Of a stretch of DNA of 64,000 nucleotides, positions 17,419 through 26,537 are shown piece after piece. The notes under the pieces are model-generated. The model made no database searches and was not told where the DNA came from. It saw only the letters and a list, made by a program, of their open reading frames with translations. The translations under genes were made by a program, and so were the position numbers. The DNA is taken from positions 1-64,000 of the forward strand of contig NZ_QURB01000008.1 in NCBI RefSeq assembly GCF_003402975.1, read 5' to 3'. The DNA is from Brumimicrobium aurantiacum. Lineage in GTDB: Bacteria > Bacteroidota > Bacteroidia > Flavobacteriales_D > Crocinitomicaceae. Numbering within the stretch: the stretch's first letter is position 1; every line of letters begins with the position of its first letter.

Positions 17419-18764
17419 TGTTTATTTGCTTCCGTGATTTCATTTGATTTTGCGGGTCTAGAAGCAAAAAAGATGATAATAAATGCCATAAAGGGCGCTT
17501 TAAATCTTATCAATACATTGAATAGTCCAGATGTAAATCCTGCAAAGAATCCTAAGATCAGTGAAAATAGAAGTGCAAAAATCAAGAACTCTTGAGACCT
17601 TACGAATTTTAGGTGTTTGCGGAATCCTCCAGACCTGAAAAAGAAACCATATGTTAAAGCGATAAGCAGCAATCCTTCAAAAGCACTTAGCATAAGAAAA
17701 GCACTGCTGGCTTCCCAGGGAAAAGGCCTGTAAAATGCCGTGAAAATGGAGATAGGTATCGCTTTTATAATGCCAAATGGAGTATAGTCTGTCACTCCAA
17801 GGTCATAACGAGGTCCGGTATAAAGTTTATTATTAGCAAAATCCTGTTGTATAACTGCGAGTTCTTCGAGGTAGGCATTTTCTGCGAGTTGAGCGGCCAT
17901 TACTTGCAAGTAAACTGCAGAAAATCCGATAATAACGATTCCAAAGAAGAATCTCATTGACCATAAAAGCACAGTATTATCTTTAATTTTCTTAATGAAT
18001 CTTTGCATTAATACCGTGGCTAAAGGAACACCAATGGCTACCAACATAAAGTCACGCATTTTAAACAAAAACAAAATTGAAATGGCCAAAAGGATAAAGT
18101 ATTTGAAACTAAAGGATTTCCCTTTGATAATCATGGCAAAAGAGATGTAAACTATGGTTTGAAAAGCCGCTAAAACAAAAGTGTCTTTTGAAACACCAGA
18201 ACACCAAAAAGCTACTGTTGGAATAAATAAGGTTGCTGTGGCTAGTATCCAATGTTTACAAAATGTGAAATCTTTGACGAGTTCATAAAGCTTCCATGAA
18301 GTTATCCCAACTACAGAGGCCGACATTACTGACATTGCAAGGTAACTGTTGAAAGAAGCAAAACTGAAAAAAGAAAGTATTTTACAAACAAAGAAACTTT
18401 CTGGTTCACTATATATCCATGATGGAGGATAACCAGTACGTGAATTAAAGTTGATGCGAATGGTTTCTGAAGATGGTACTTGCCACATTTCAGCAAAGTA
18501 TGCGCTTGGACTATCGTAAAAAAGTTGATTGAGCTTTACAGCACCTCCCCAATAAGCTGTTGTGTCTCCACCTCCAAGAACCAATACGTAAGTTAATGCA
18601 AATATCACTGCAAAACCTAACTTGAACGCCATAGCAGGAAAGAAGAGTTTGTAATGTGAAATGTCGTTTTTAAACAGTCGTACGACCCAAAATGAAGACA
18701 ATAGAATCACAAGCCAACTAAAGCCAACTATGATGTCGAAAAAACCAATTAACTCGGTATTCAA
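17415..18764 (-). CDS. polytopic membrane protein, GT-C / O-antigen-polymerase-like
   Basis: 449 residues with about ten to twelve hydrophobic segments from the N-terminus on. A first periplasmic loop contains GGGDTTAYW and a long segment with NSRTGYPPSWIYSEPESFF; a later loop has WCSGVSKDTF. Acidic residues in the first outside loop are typical of GT-C glycosyltransferases and related polymerases using polyprenyl-phosphate donors, but I cannot assign a named family. It starts 23 bp after the dioxygenase gene, so they may share a transcript. Its stop codon overlaps the porG stop on the other strand (TTAA). Confidence 0.7.
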   Translation of the reverse strand: MNTELIGFFDIIVGFSWLVILLSSFWVVRLFKNDISHYKLFFPAMAFKLGFAVIFALTYVLVLGGGDTTAYWGGAVKLNQLFYDSPSAYFAEMWQVPSSETIRINFNSRTGYPPSWIYSEPESFFVCKILSFFSFASFNSYLAMSVMSASVVGITSWKLYELVKDFTFCKHWILATATLFIPTVAFWCSGVSKDTFVLAAFQTIVYISFAMIIKGKSFSFKYFILLAISILFLFKMRDFMLVAIGVPLATVLMQRFIKKIKDNTVLLWSMRFFFGIVIIGFSAVYLQVMAAQLAENAYLEELAVIQQDFANNKLYTGPRYDLGVTDYTPFGIIKAIPISIFTAFYRPFPWEASSAFLMLSAFEGLLLIALTYGFFFRSGGFRKHLKFVRSQEFLIFALLFSLILGFFAGFTSGLFNVLIRFKAPFMAFIIIFFASRPAKSNEITEANKH

Positions 18765-18787
18765 GGCAGTAAATTATTTAATGAATC

Positions 18788-19312
18788 CTAAATAAATCGT
18801 TCATCAACTTCCATGATCTTTCCACAATTATCACATGTTCTATGCTCTTCTGAACTATAAAACTCCTTAAATCGAGGTAGAAAGTCTTTTTCTATATTCT
18901 CAAGTTTGAATTTGTATGTTTTTAAAGGGTGGTTGCAAGATTCACAAAACCACATTAATCCATCAATCAGATTCGTGCCTTTTCGAACTCTTTCAATGAC
19001 CAAACCAACAGTGTTTTCACCACGTATTGGAGAGTGTGGAATTCTTGCTGGTAGTAGAAACATCTCACCTTCCTTAATTTCGATGTCTTTTGATTTTCCG
19101 TTTTCTTGAATCTTAACAGTGATGTTTCCTTCTAATTGAAAAAATAACTCTTCCGATTCGTTGTAATGATAATCTTTTCTTGAATTTGGTCCTCCAACAA
19201 CCATTACAATAAAATCACCTGCTTTAACGTAAAGATTTTTGTTCCCGACTGGTGGTTTCAACAAATCTCTATTGTCTTCAATCCATTTGAATAAGTTAAA
19301 AGGTGCATTCAT
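18788..19312 (-). CDS. nbaC: 3-hydroxyanthranilate 3,4-dioxygenase
   Basis: 174 residues, the normal bacterial length. The cupin iron site is visible as His49 and Glu55 (DYHYNESEELFF) and His93 (PARIPHSP); the C-terminal rubredoxin-like metal site is complete with Cys123/Cys126 (CESC) and Cys160/Cys163 (CDNC). It opens the ring of 3-hydroxyanthranilate to give the semialdehyde that cyclises to quinolinate, in tryptophan degradation (kynurenine route) and in de novo NAD synthesis. No other kynurenine-pathway gene is in the window; the next gene downstream is a membrane protein. Confidence 0.95.
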   Translation of the reverse strand: MNAPFNLFKWIEDNRDLLKPPVGNKNLYVKAGDFIVMVVGGPNSRKDYHYNESEELFFQLEGNITVKIQENGKSKDIEIKEGEMFLLPARIPHSPIRGENTVGLVIERVRKGTNLIDGLMWFCESCNHPLKTYKFKLENIEKDFLPRFKEFYSSEEHRTCDNCGKIMEVDERFI

Positions 19313-19368
19313 GATTTCTAATTTTTATTAAATATAGTTATTCCGTACTAAATCTTCAACATTAAGAT

Positions 19369-19403
19369 AAAAAAAACAGAGATAAATTGAAATCTATCTC
19401 TGT
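19369..19403 (-). terminator. terminator of the DUF4168 gene
   Basis: Inverted repeat ACAGAGATA (19376-19384) and TATCTCTGT (19395-19403); read on the minus strand it is followed by eight T residues. It lies 20 bp after the DUF4168 stop. Confidence 0.8.
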
Positions 19404-19422
19404 CTCTTCATTTTTTATAAAT

Positions 19423-19896
19423 CTAGCCTTGAATCATTGCACCAAATTTTTCTTGTAAACTTTTGTCTTGTTGCAATGCAGCGAAAACTTCTTGGTATCG
19501 TTTAACCGTTAATCCCTCTTCTTGAATCATTTCAGCAACCTTCGCTTGAAATTCCGTTTGAATTTTCTGAATTTTTGTATTGATTTTCGTTAATTGTTTT
19601 GATTCTTTTTCTGTGGCATCAGCTTCTTTATTTGGATTTTTATTGGCCTGAGCTAATTCATTAAAACGCTCCAATTCCATACCTTCTTCTTGAATGATTT
19701 TAGCTGCGTTTTGTTGCATTTCCTGACTTTTTTCTTGAACATCAACATAGATTGTTGCAAATTTTTCCAATTCACTATCTGAAACAGTTGTTGTTTGCTG
19801 TTGTGGTTGAGGCATTGGTGTTCCCGTATTTTGACTCAAAGCAGTTGTAGCTCCTGTTGATAATGCGATTGCTAAAATTAATGTTGTAATTTTCAT
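19423..19896 (-). CDS. DUF4168 secreted helical protein
   Basis: 157 residues: signal peptide (MKITTLILAIALSTGATTALSQ), a Pro/Gln-rich linker, then a helical domain with two related halves, each containing IQEEG followed by RF or RYQEV (about 65-85 and 122-142). This matches DUF4168, a periplasmic family of unknown role. It is monocistronic with its own terminator. The duplicated helical motif is visible by eye; nothing indicates a ligand. Confidence 0.85.
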   Translation of the reverse strand: MKITTLILAIALSTGATTALSQNTGTPMPQPQQQTTTVSDSELEKFATIYVDVQEKSQEMQQNAAKIIQEEGMELERFNELAQANKNPNKEADATEKESKQLTKINTKIQKIQTEFQAKVAEMIQEEGLTVKRYQEVFAALQQDKSLQEKFGAMIQG

Positions 19897-20103
19897 AAAA
19901 TAATAATTTGATTAAGTTTCAAAGCTAGGGTTAATATAATGGAATGAAAAATGAGAATTGCAAAGTACTGTTAAATGATTTTTTTCATTTTTTTTAAATT
20001 AGGAACAACCTATTGATTTCTTTTATCGTCATAATATTAGTTTGTTTGGGTTTTTATTGAAGGGGTTCAATTTTAACGAACAAATGTTCTCTTGCAGAGT
20101 TAA

Positions 20104-20155
20104 CTCAGAAAAGACTAATGTCACGTGTTATACGAAGGACCCAGTCTTTTTTGAG
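20104..20155 (+). other. strong orphan stem-loop upstream of the YdjM-type gene
   Basis: CTCAGAAAAGACT (20104-20116) pairs with AGTCTTTTTTGAG (20143-20155) over 13 bp with one G-T wobble, enclosing a 26-nt loop with a CACGTG palindrome. The gap 19897-20250 lies between divergent genes, so no annotated gene ends toward this hairpin. It could be a leader/attenuator of the gene at 20251 or the end of a small RNA. Nothing else was recognised in the gap. Confidence 0.5.
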
Positions 20156-20250
20156 TTTTTTTATTTCCATCATAATTCATTCTAAACCAATTGTACTTCT
20201 CGTTGTTTTATTGCTTAGTTTAGCAATCAAAATTTTAGGAATAAGAGTTT

Positions 20251-21249
20251 ATGGATTCATTGACACAAATCGTTTTAGGAGCAGCAGTTGGAGAAGCGGT
20301 TCTCGGTAAAAAAGTAGGAAATCGTGCCATGTTTTATGGAGCCTTAGCGGGAACTATTCCAGATTTAGATGTGATTTCATCCTTTTTTGTGGATTCTGTT
20401 ACGGCATTGGAAATACACAGAGGCTTTACCCACTCCTTACTTTTCTCCATCATATTCGCACCCATTTTCGGATTTTTAATTGCTAAAATTGATGCCTATA
20501 AATCCTATAAAGATTGGACTAAATTATTTTTCTGGGCATTGTTTACGCACCCTATCTTGGATGCGCATACCACTTGGGGAACTCAACTTTTTTGGCCGCT
20601 CGACATTCGATTGGCGTTTAAGACAATCTTTGTAATCGATCCAATCTATACATTGCCATTCTTAACCTTTTTAATCTTGGCAATGTTTCAAAAAAAGGAT
20701 GCCCCGAAACGTCAATTTTATAATCGAACTGGTCTTGTTATTAGTACTTCTTATTTAGCACTGACTTTCTTGTTTAAAGGACTTTCTTATTATCAATTTA
20801 CAGAAGCTTTGGATCAACAAAATATTACTTACCAAGAAATTGATACGAAGCCTGCGCCAATGAATACCATACTTTGGTCAGCTAATGTGAAAAGGGAAAA
20901 TGAATTTTTAATTGGGAGCTATTCCTTTTTTGATAATAGTGCTATTCGTTTTTCACACTATCCAAAAAATCATCACTTGGCCAGTCATTTGATGGAAAAA
21001 GATAAAATGAAACGAATGATCCATATTTCTAAAGGTTGGTACACCATTACAGAAGATCATGGAGAATTGTTTTTTAATGACTTGAGATTCGGTTTGCTAA
21101 GTACCCATGATAATGCCGAAAATTTTGTTTTCCAATATAAAATCATTGAAAATGCTGATGGTACATTAAATTTCCTCGAAACTGAAAAGGATATGGCAGA
21201 TGGAAAAAAATTACTTTTAGAATTGTGGGAAAGAGTTAAAGGAAGATGA
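20251..21249 (+). CDS. membrane-bound metal-dependent hydrolase, YdjM/DUF457 family
   Basis: 332 residues. The N-terminal 190 residues are membrane-embedded and hold the family metal motifs: GTIPDLD (about 34-40), HRGFTHS (about 55-61) and HPILDAHTTWG (about 98-108). A soluble, less conserved domain (about 195-332) follows the last membrane segment. The family is described as membrane-bound metal-dependent hydrolases (E. coli YdjM is LexA-controlled); the substrate is unknown, with phospholipid suggested by the fold. The start ATG at 20251 begins the conserved MDSLTQIVLGAAVGE block. It lies alone, with an unusual hairpin about 100 bp upstream. Confidence 0.88.
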   Translation: MDSLTQIVLGAAVGEAVLGKKVGNRAMFYGALAGTIPDLDVISSFFVDSVTALEIHRGFTHSLLFSIIFAPIFGFLIAKIDAYKSYKDWTKLFFWALFTHPILDAHTTWGTQLFWPLDIRLAFKTIFVIDPIYTLPFLTFLILAMFQKKDAPKRQFYNRTGLVISTSYLALTFLFKGLSYYQFTEALDQQNITYQEIDTKPAPMNTILWSANVKRENEFLIGSYSFFDNSAIRFSHYPKNHHLASHLMEKDKMKRMIHISKGWYTITEDHGELFFNDLRFGLLSTHDNAENFVFQYKIIENADGTLNFLETEKDMADGKKLLLELWERVKGR

Positions 21250-21309
21250 TTCTTGAGAGAAGGTTTTAGAAAGAATAATAGGGATAAGGAGAGTTTTAAG
21301 GAGAGGAAT

Positions 21310-21942
21310 TTAGATCCTGTATTTTAAGACGAGACTGAGGCTGGTGAAAAACTGACCTTGACTCAACATTTTTTGATGCCAAGTTCCGAATACAAAAAGT
21401 GCTGGTGGATAGGCTTGTTCGTTGGCGTGATTGCGAACTGGAAGTATTGAATTTTGAAATCGTCCTTCTACATCCCAATTGTCATTGATTGTATAAGCGA
21501 CCCCGAGTTGCAAACCAAAATCGAATGGTTTGAATTCGTGATAAGGTTCAATTGCTCCAAAAGTGTTACGTTCTTTTTGGTTAATTTTTACACCGAAATA
21601 AAGCCCTGGATTGATTGTAAAGCGATCAATTTGATAATTTAGTGTGAATGGAACTTCGAGGTAATTTACTCGCAACCGGTAGGCGCTATATACAGAAGAA
21701 GATTGGTAATTCCTTGCGCCTTTTTGATTAAATTGTAATCCTATACTGGCTGATAGGTGATCTTTGATTTTGTAACTTGTTTCTGCACCAAGTATTCCTC
21801 CAAATTGTGCAAAGCCATATATCCCATCTCCACTGATCTGGCTAGAAGTTAGTCCGCCCAGTATTTTCATTGAGAATTTTTGTCCAAATAATGTTGAACT
21901 GAAAATGAGACCAAAGAGCAGCAATGTAATTTTATTTCGCAT
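21310..21942 (-). CDS. PorT-family-like outer-membrane beta-barrel protein
   Basis: 210 residues: signal peptide (MRNKITLLLFGLIFSSTLFGQ), then about eight amphipathic strands including GILGAETSYKI, SIGLQFNQKGA and INPGLYFGVKIN, ending in a canonical barrel terminus LVLKYRI. This is the common Bacteroidota small-barrel type (OMP_b-brl_2 / PorT-like). It begins 31 bp after the MFS gene on the same strand, so the two probably share a transcript. Specific role unknown. Confidence 0.82.
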   Translation of the reverse strand: MRNKITLLLFGLIFSSTLFGQKFSMKILGGLTSSQISGDGIYGFAQFGGILGAETSYKIKDHLSASIGLQFNQKGARNYQSSSVYSAYRLRVNYLEVPFTLNYQIDRFTINPGLYFGVKINQKERNTFGAIEPYHEFKPFDFGLQLGVAYTINDNWDVEGRFQNSILPVRNHANEQAYPPALFVFGTWHQKMLSQGQFFTSLSLVLKYRI

Positions 21943-21973
21943 AGGGATAAAATTACTTATTGTTGAGGAGAAT

Positions 21974-23164
21974 TTATACTTTTTGGTCTTTTCCTACACC
22001 AATCCCCAAAATTAATTTTAGGATTCCAACAACAATTAAGAGGAGAATTGCATAATTCCATATATGTGTAAGATCATAAATTACACCAACAGCAAAAGGA
22101 CCTGTTGCGGCAATAAAGTAACCAATTGACTGAACAATTCCAGAAAGTTCGGCAGCTGTTTCAGAATCATTGGAACGTAAAACGATTAGCAATAACGCCA
22201 ATCCAAAAGTACCTCCTAAAACAATTCCTATCATACTTACCCAAAGTTCAACAATTCCAATTTCAGGAATCATTAAGCAAGTCAAAGCAACGATTTCAAT
22301 AATAGACAAAACGAGAATAACCAAACGCTGGTCTTTTCTTCTTCCTGCCCAGATAGGGATAACCATTGCTCCAATAATTCCAGTAACTTGCGAAAGTGAT
22401 AACATCCATCCAGCGTAATTTGCATCCATGCCTTTACCAATCAATATTGAAGGAAGCCATGCCAATACTGTATAAAAGGCGAAAGATTGTAGCCCCATAT
22501 AAAGCGCCAGTTTCCAAACCAATAATGAACCACTTAATTTTTTAATGGCAACTTTGAAACTTCTTCTAGGTGGTACTCTTTTGATACGTTTTATGTTTGG
22601 TGTCCAAATAATTATTGCCAGAATTGAAAACGCAGACCAGATTGCCAAAGAACCTTTCCATCCAAGATTGAATTCTGTTGCTAAAGGGAAACTCAAGCCT
22701 GCAGCTAATGCCGCACCTAACGACATTACTCCTGTATAAAGACTTGTGACCAATCCTGCAATATGTGGGAAATTACGCTTAATTAGTGCTGGAATAAGTA
22801 CATTTCCAAACGCAATGGCAATTCCCAGTAATATAGTACCGAAATATAGCGGGAATATTCCTCCAAGAGATCGGATGATTATTCCTAAGGTAAGCAATAT
22901 TAATGAACCCAATAGAGTATTTCCTATGCCGAATTTTTTAGTGAAAACTGGGGTGATGGTAGAGACTACTCCAAATGCGATAAGAGGAAGTGTGGTCAAT
23001 AATCCCAATAAGGCTTCAGTTAATTGATAATCTGCACTTATGAGTTCAATCAACGGACCAATCGCTGCGAGGGCAGGTCTAAGATTTAGAGAGATAATTA
23101 AAACTCCAACCAATAGTAAAATTCGAGTAGACTTACTCAGTCCATTTTCATCCAGTTCTTCCAT
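21974..23164 (-). CDS. MFS transporter, CynX/NimT family
   Basis: 396 residues with twelve hydrophobic segments and the family signature near the first helix, SLNLRPALAAIGPL, as in CynX/NimT (cyanate and 2-nitroimidazole) transporters. The start is placed at the ATG at 23162-23164: the longer ORF begins with TTG at 23176, right where the TACTTTTG promoter (23182-23189) would start transcription. It should be an inner-membrane secondary transporter; the substrate cannot be read from sequence. A small barrel gene follows on the same strand. Confidence 0.9.
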   Translation of the reverse strand: MEELDENGLSKSTRILLLVGVLIISLNLRPALAAIGPLIELISADYQLTEALLGLLTTLPLIAFGVVSTITPVFTKKFGIGNTLLGSLILLTLGIIIRSLGGIFPLYFGTILLGIAIAFGNVLIPALIKRNFPHIAGLVTSLYTGVMSLGAALAAGLSFPLATEFNLGWKGSLAIWSAFSILAIIIWTPNIKRIKRVPPRRSFKVAIKKLSGSLLVWKLALYMGLQSFAFYTVLAWLPSILIGKGMDANYAGWMLSLSQVTGIIGAMVIPIWAGRRKDQRLVILVLSIIEIVALTCLMIPEIGIVELWVSMIGIVLGGTFGLALLLIVLRSNDSETAAELSGIVQSIGYFIAATGPFAVGVIYDLTHIWNYAILLLIVVGILKLILGIGVGKDQKV

Positions 23165-23181
23165 ATTTCGCTTCAAGAATG

Positions 23182-23189
23182 CAAAAGTA
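23182..23189 (-). promoter_or_regulatory. -7 element of the MFS gene
   Basis: On the minus strand TACTTTTG matches TAnnTTTG; the start of transcription would be near 23175, giving a leader of about 10 nt to the ATG at 23164. Confidence 0.6.
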
Positions 23190-23264
23190 GGGTTTTGTTT
23201 TTTGGAAAGCGTGGTGAATAGTGATAAATAAGGTGAAATATCGTTGAGCGATGAGTTTCAAAAT

Positions 23265-23304
23265 AAAAAAAGCGCCGGTAAATGATTACTCATTGACCAG
23301 CGCT
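23265..23304 (-). terminator. terminator of the TonB-dependent receptor gene
   Basis: AGCGC (23271) pairs with GCGCT (ending 23304), with inner GT..AC and ATGA..TCAT pairs. On the minus strand seven T residues follow. Confidence 0.75.
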
Positions 23305-23343
23305 AAATTGCTTTGATGGCATTTGAATGATTAAAAAAGCAAT

Positions 23344-25734
23344 TTAATTTAACCCCATTTTTAATCCCATGAAAAGTGTTCTTGGACGTGAAGGTCCGTA
23401 GACATATCCAGCATCTCTTTCTGCTCCAATATCAAAATCAGTTTGATAGCTGTTGAAGATGTTTTGAATGCCTGCAAAAAGTTCAATTTTGTAAGTTTTC
23501 TCAATTTTGAAATTATATGCAACTTTTATGTTGTGTTCGAAGAATGAAGGTGCTTCTTCAATGATAGTTCTTTCGGAATCTATATCTATAACGTGCGGAA
23601 CTTCCATGGTTCCTGTATACACTCCTGAGTACGATAAACTTAATGACCTTGTAGGTTTGTATGAAATGGTAAAGTATCCATACGCATCAGGTGTTCTCAA
23701 AAGACGGTCTGTCGTTGTTGCAGGAGTTGGGTCTGAAGAGTCTTCAGGAGCCCAAATTTCTTCAGTTTTTGAATAAGTTGCCGATTGAATTGTAGCTCCA
23801 GATTGAAAAATGAATTTACTTCCAATTGCAAAATTAGCTTCTAAATTGATTCCTTGTACACTTGCTCCATCACCGTTTCTTTTCACAATTACTGAAGTTC
23901 CTGTCGGTAAGGCTGTTTGTCCTGATAAAATGAAAGGGTTGTTCAATTGATTATAAAATCCTTCCAAAACAAAATTCATTTGAGTTTTCTTTAATGTTTT
24001 ACTGTAATTTAGAGAGGCTGTAATACTGTTAGATCTTTCCATTTCTAGATCTGGTGAAAGACTAATAAAACGAACATCACCACCTACAGATTCTATATGT
24101 AAGTCTTCGTCAAATGCTTGTGGTGCTCGATATCCTTGAGCATAAGAAGCTCTGAATTTTAAATCTTTATTGATTTCATACATTGCCGATAATCGAGGAA
24201 CGAATACATCAAAGCTTTTGTCATCATTGAAATCCTCAGATCCTAATTGGTAATTCCCTAGAATATCAATATGGTCATATCTTCCTCCAAGTAAGAAGGT
24301 TAATTTTTCAATTGGACGAAACTCTAATTGTGCATAAGAACCGATCGTTTTGACTTCTTGATCAACCGTTCTTTCGTATCCAGGCATTTCATCCATTACA
24401 TCATTGTATTGATATTCTGCTCCAGTAGTTAAATTAAACATTTTGTTGATTTCATAATTATATTGTAATCCTCCAACTGTTGATATGTCCTTAGATTTTC
24501 CATAGGCATTGATTGCAATAATATCATCAAGAGAAATTATCGTGTCGTTTTCGGTTAAAACGCTTCCTCCAGCGCCATAATAACTATCTCTATTTACAAA
24601 TTGAGCAGAGCCATAAACGGATAATTTGTGTTTTTTATTCTTTGAAAACTGCTCGTATGATATGTTTGTACTTAATATTTTATGGTCCAGTTGCTCTGTG
24701 ATGTCACTTTGGTGAGGTTCTAAATCAAATTTATTTCCTCCTCTTCTGAATTCGCTTATTGAATACAATCCAAGTTTCAATTTACTTCTTTCTGAAGTAT
24801 TCCAAAAAGCGTCAAAACCAAATGTATTGTTTTCTTGCTTTGTCATTTCTGAAAAACCATCTCCGTTGGCATCCCAAGGATCTCGACTTCTATTGTATCC
24901 GAATATTGTTATTCCCTTCTTGAAATCATCACTTACAATTGAACCATTTAATGTAATTGTTCTGTCTGGTGTGTCAAAATCTATAAAAGATTGGTTTATT
25001 CCCACTTCAAACGAATTAACTATGGGGTCTTTGGTAATGATATTTACTGATCCTCCAATGGCATTTCCTCCATATAAAACAGAACCACCACCTCGTACAA
25101 CTTCAATTTTATCTACCATATTTGCGGGTAGCATTTCTAAGCCATAAACACCCGCCAAAGCTGAAAATATTGGTCGACTATTGACCAGGATTTGAGAATA
25201 TGGACCTTCAAGTCCATTCATTCTGAGTTGATTGAATCCGCAATTTTGACAATTGTTTTCCATTCTTAAACCTGGAGAAAAATTTAATCCTTCCGAAATT
25301 GTTAAGGATTGCGTGGTTTCAAAAGTTCTATTTGAAATTGTATTGACAATAACTGGGGTATTGTATTTTTCAATTTGCTTTCTTGTTCCTGAAATAACTG
25401 CTCCTTCCAATTGAAGCACATCTTCTGTCATCTCAAAGTCCATCACTTTGACTTCACCTGATTTTATTTCAAAGGTTTCATCAATAGCAATGTGTCCATT
25501 ATAGCTGATTCTAATCTTGTAGATACCTTCTTTAAGGCCTGTGATTGTATATTCTCCATTCACATTTGTTCTTTCACTTTTGCTTAATTCCGGTAAATAA
25601 AGACTTGCTTTAGGCAGCGGTTCCCCATTTGCCGTTATTTTTCCTTTAATACTTCCTGTTTGGGCTTTTCCAACCATACTTATCCCTATAATCATGATAA
25701 GAAAAAATAGATCTTGAATATGTTTTGTGTTCAT
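23344..25734 (-). CDS. TonB-dependent outer-membrane receptor
   Basis: 796 residues: signal peptide (to about 24, GKAQ), a carboxypeptidase-regulatory-like domain (about 26-105), the plug domain (about 115-235, with LPANMVDKIEVVRGGGSVLYG and GGSVNIITKD) and a 22-strand barrel ending in FMGLKMGLN. It imports a large ligand such as a metal chelate or cofactor using TonB energy. The plug has an unusual cysteine pair, Cys162 and Cys165 (NNCQNCGFNQLRMNGLEG), just before the hinge that normally contacts ligand. It is monocistronic with its own terminator; no partner lipoprotein is adjacent, so ligand and regulation remain open. Confidence 0.92.
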   Translation of the reverse strand: MNTKHIQDLFFLIMIIGISMVGKAQTGSIKGKITANGEPLPKASLYLPELSKSERTNVNGEYTITGLKEGIYKIRISYNGHIAIDETFEIKSGEVKVMDFEMTEDVLQLEGAVISGTRKQIEKYNTPVIVNTISNRTFETTQSLTISEGLNFSPGLRMENNCQNCGFNQLRMNGLEGPYSQILVNSRPIFSALAGVYGLEMLPANMVDKIEVVRGGGSVLYGGNAIGGSVNIITKDPIVNSFEVGINQSFIDFDTPDRTITLNGSIVSDDFKKGITIFGYNRSRDPWDANGDGFSEMTKQENNTFGFDAFWNTSERSKLKLGLYSISEFRRGGNKFDLEPHQSDITEQLDHKILSTNISYEQFSKNKKHKLSVYGSAQFVNRDSYYGAGGSVLTENDTIISLDDIIAINAYGKSKDISTVGGLQYNYEINKMFNLTTGAEYQYNDVMDEMPGYERTVDQEVKTIGSYAQLEFRPIEKLTFLLGGRYDHIDILGNYQLGSEDFNDDKSFDVFVPRLSAMYEINKDLKFRASYAQGYRAPQAFDEDLHIESVGGDVRFISLSPDLEMERSNSITASLNYSKTLKKTQMNFVLEGFYNQLNNPFILSGQTALPTGTSVIVKRNGDGASVQGINLEANFAIGSKFIFQSGATIQSATYSKTEEIWAPEDSSDPTPATTTDRLLRTPDAYGYFTISYKPTRSLSLSYSGVYTGTMEVPHVIDIDSERTIIEEAPSFFEHNIKVAYNFKIEKTYKIELFAGIQNIFNSYQTDFDIGAERDAGYVYGPSRPRTLFMGLKMGLN

Positions 25735-26049
25735 TTTTTAAGTTTGAAATATATTTATGGTTGTAAAACTAATAATTTAGATTAGTCTAAAAATATATTT
25801 CGACACTTTTGTTGAAATTATTTTTCACTGAAATTTAGTAGGGGAGCTTACTACTTGTAGATGGGCGTTTGTGGTACGAATTGTAGATTTTTGTATCGCC
25901 AAATTAGACCATTATTCTCAGTAATGAGTAAAATTAGGGTTCTAAGGGGTACATTATTATTGATTTAATGTGTTGATGGAGAATAGAATTATTCTATATT
26001 CATTTGAATATAGTTTTTTTAGGTTTTTTACTCCATTGAATAGTTGAAT
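25735..26049. other. AT-rich gap upstream of the TonB receptor
   Basis: 315 bases between the receptor start and the small ORF at 26050. It should hold the receptor promoter (TAGTTTTA about 45 bp upstream on the minus strand is a weak -7 match). I found no Fur-like palindrome, riboswitch or coding sequence. Confidence 0.4.
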
Positions 26050-26286
26050 CTACAAATCCTCTAATTTTTTAATCGCTTGATGATACAACTTAAGTATATC
26101 TGCTGATAAATCTTGAGCTCCATTATTTTCAGGAATGTCATTGAATTTTTTCCATTTTTTAAGTGTTCCAAGAAGCAGGTCTTTAGGCATATTGCCAATC
26201 TCAATTTCATTCTTTAGAAGCTCAATGATTTTGGGATCGAGAAGCATTTCTGGCTCACTTTGTAAGATATGAAAAAAGGTAATCAT
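26050..26286 (-). CDS. small hypothetical protein
   Basis: 78 residues, mainly predicted helix, with an ordinary amino-acid mix (IIELLKNEIEIGNMPKDLL, LKKWKKFNDIP and an acidic/basic C-terminal helix). No signal peptide or known motif. The start could be the first Met or Met14. Compared with nearby random ORFs it looks protein-like, but no family is recognised and its neighbours give no clue. Confidence 0.5.
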   Translation of the reverse strand: MITFFHILQSEPEMLLDPKIIELLKNEIEIGNMPKDLLLGTLKKWKKFNDIPENNGAQDLSADILKLYHQAIKKLEDL

Positions 26287-26349
26287 TGTTGTACGGAAAA
26301 GTTTTTGTCATATTATCAATTTGTTGCTATTAAAGGAAAGCAAATAGTT

Positions 26350-26529
26350 TTACGCGTTTATGGCTAGTTTTATCATAAATGATGGATTCGGAGCGTTTGG
26401 GATTCCACAGCGAAAATGAGTTTTCATGCGAAATTGCATTTCTCTTTGAGAAATATAGCATGTAGCATAAGAAAATCTCATGGTGCGCAGCATTCGCCTT
26501 GGAATTCCATTGATTTTTTTACTCACCAT
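26350..26529 (-). CDS. 59-codon ORF in a hairpin-rich, repeat-like stretch
   Basis: On the minus strand an ATG at 26527-26529 opens a 59-residue frame rich in Arg, Met and Cys, with MLRTMRFSYATCYISQRE and HFRCGIPNAPNPSF, ending at 26350. The DNA also contains hairpins, such as ATTTCTC-TTT-GAGAAAT at 26438-26454. The composition differs from surrounding genes. It may be a translated reading of a dispersed repeat or structured RNA and not a genuine gene. I do not know its function. Confidence 0.35.
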   Translation of the reverse strand: MVSKKINGIPRRMLRTMRFSYATCYISQREMQFRMKTHFRCGIPNAPNPSFMIKLAINA

Positions 26530-26537
26530 TGTTTATA

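Noticed and set aside
20118-20309. 63-codon hydrophobic ORF before the YdjM-type gene
   Set aside because: It begins inside the hairpin loop and overlaps the well-supported start of the next gene by 59 bp in another frame; probably chance.
22170-23231. Series of plus-strand ORFs opposite the MFS gene
   Set aside because: Shadows of the minus-strand transporter, full of Ile/Pro/Asn from reversed hydrophobic codons.
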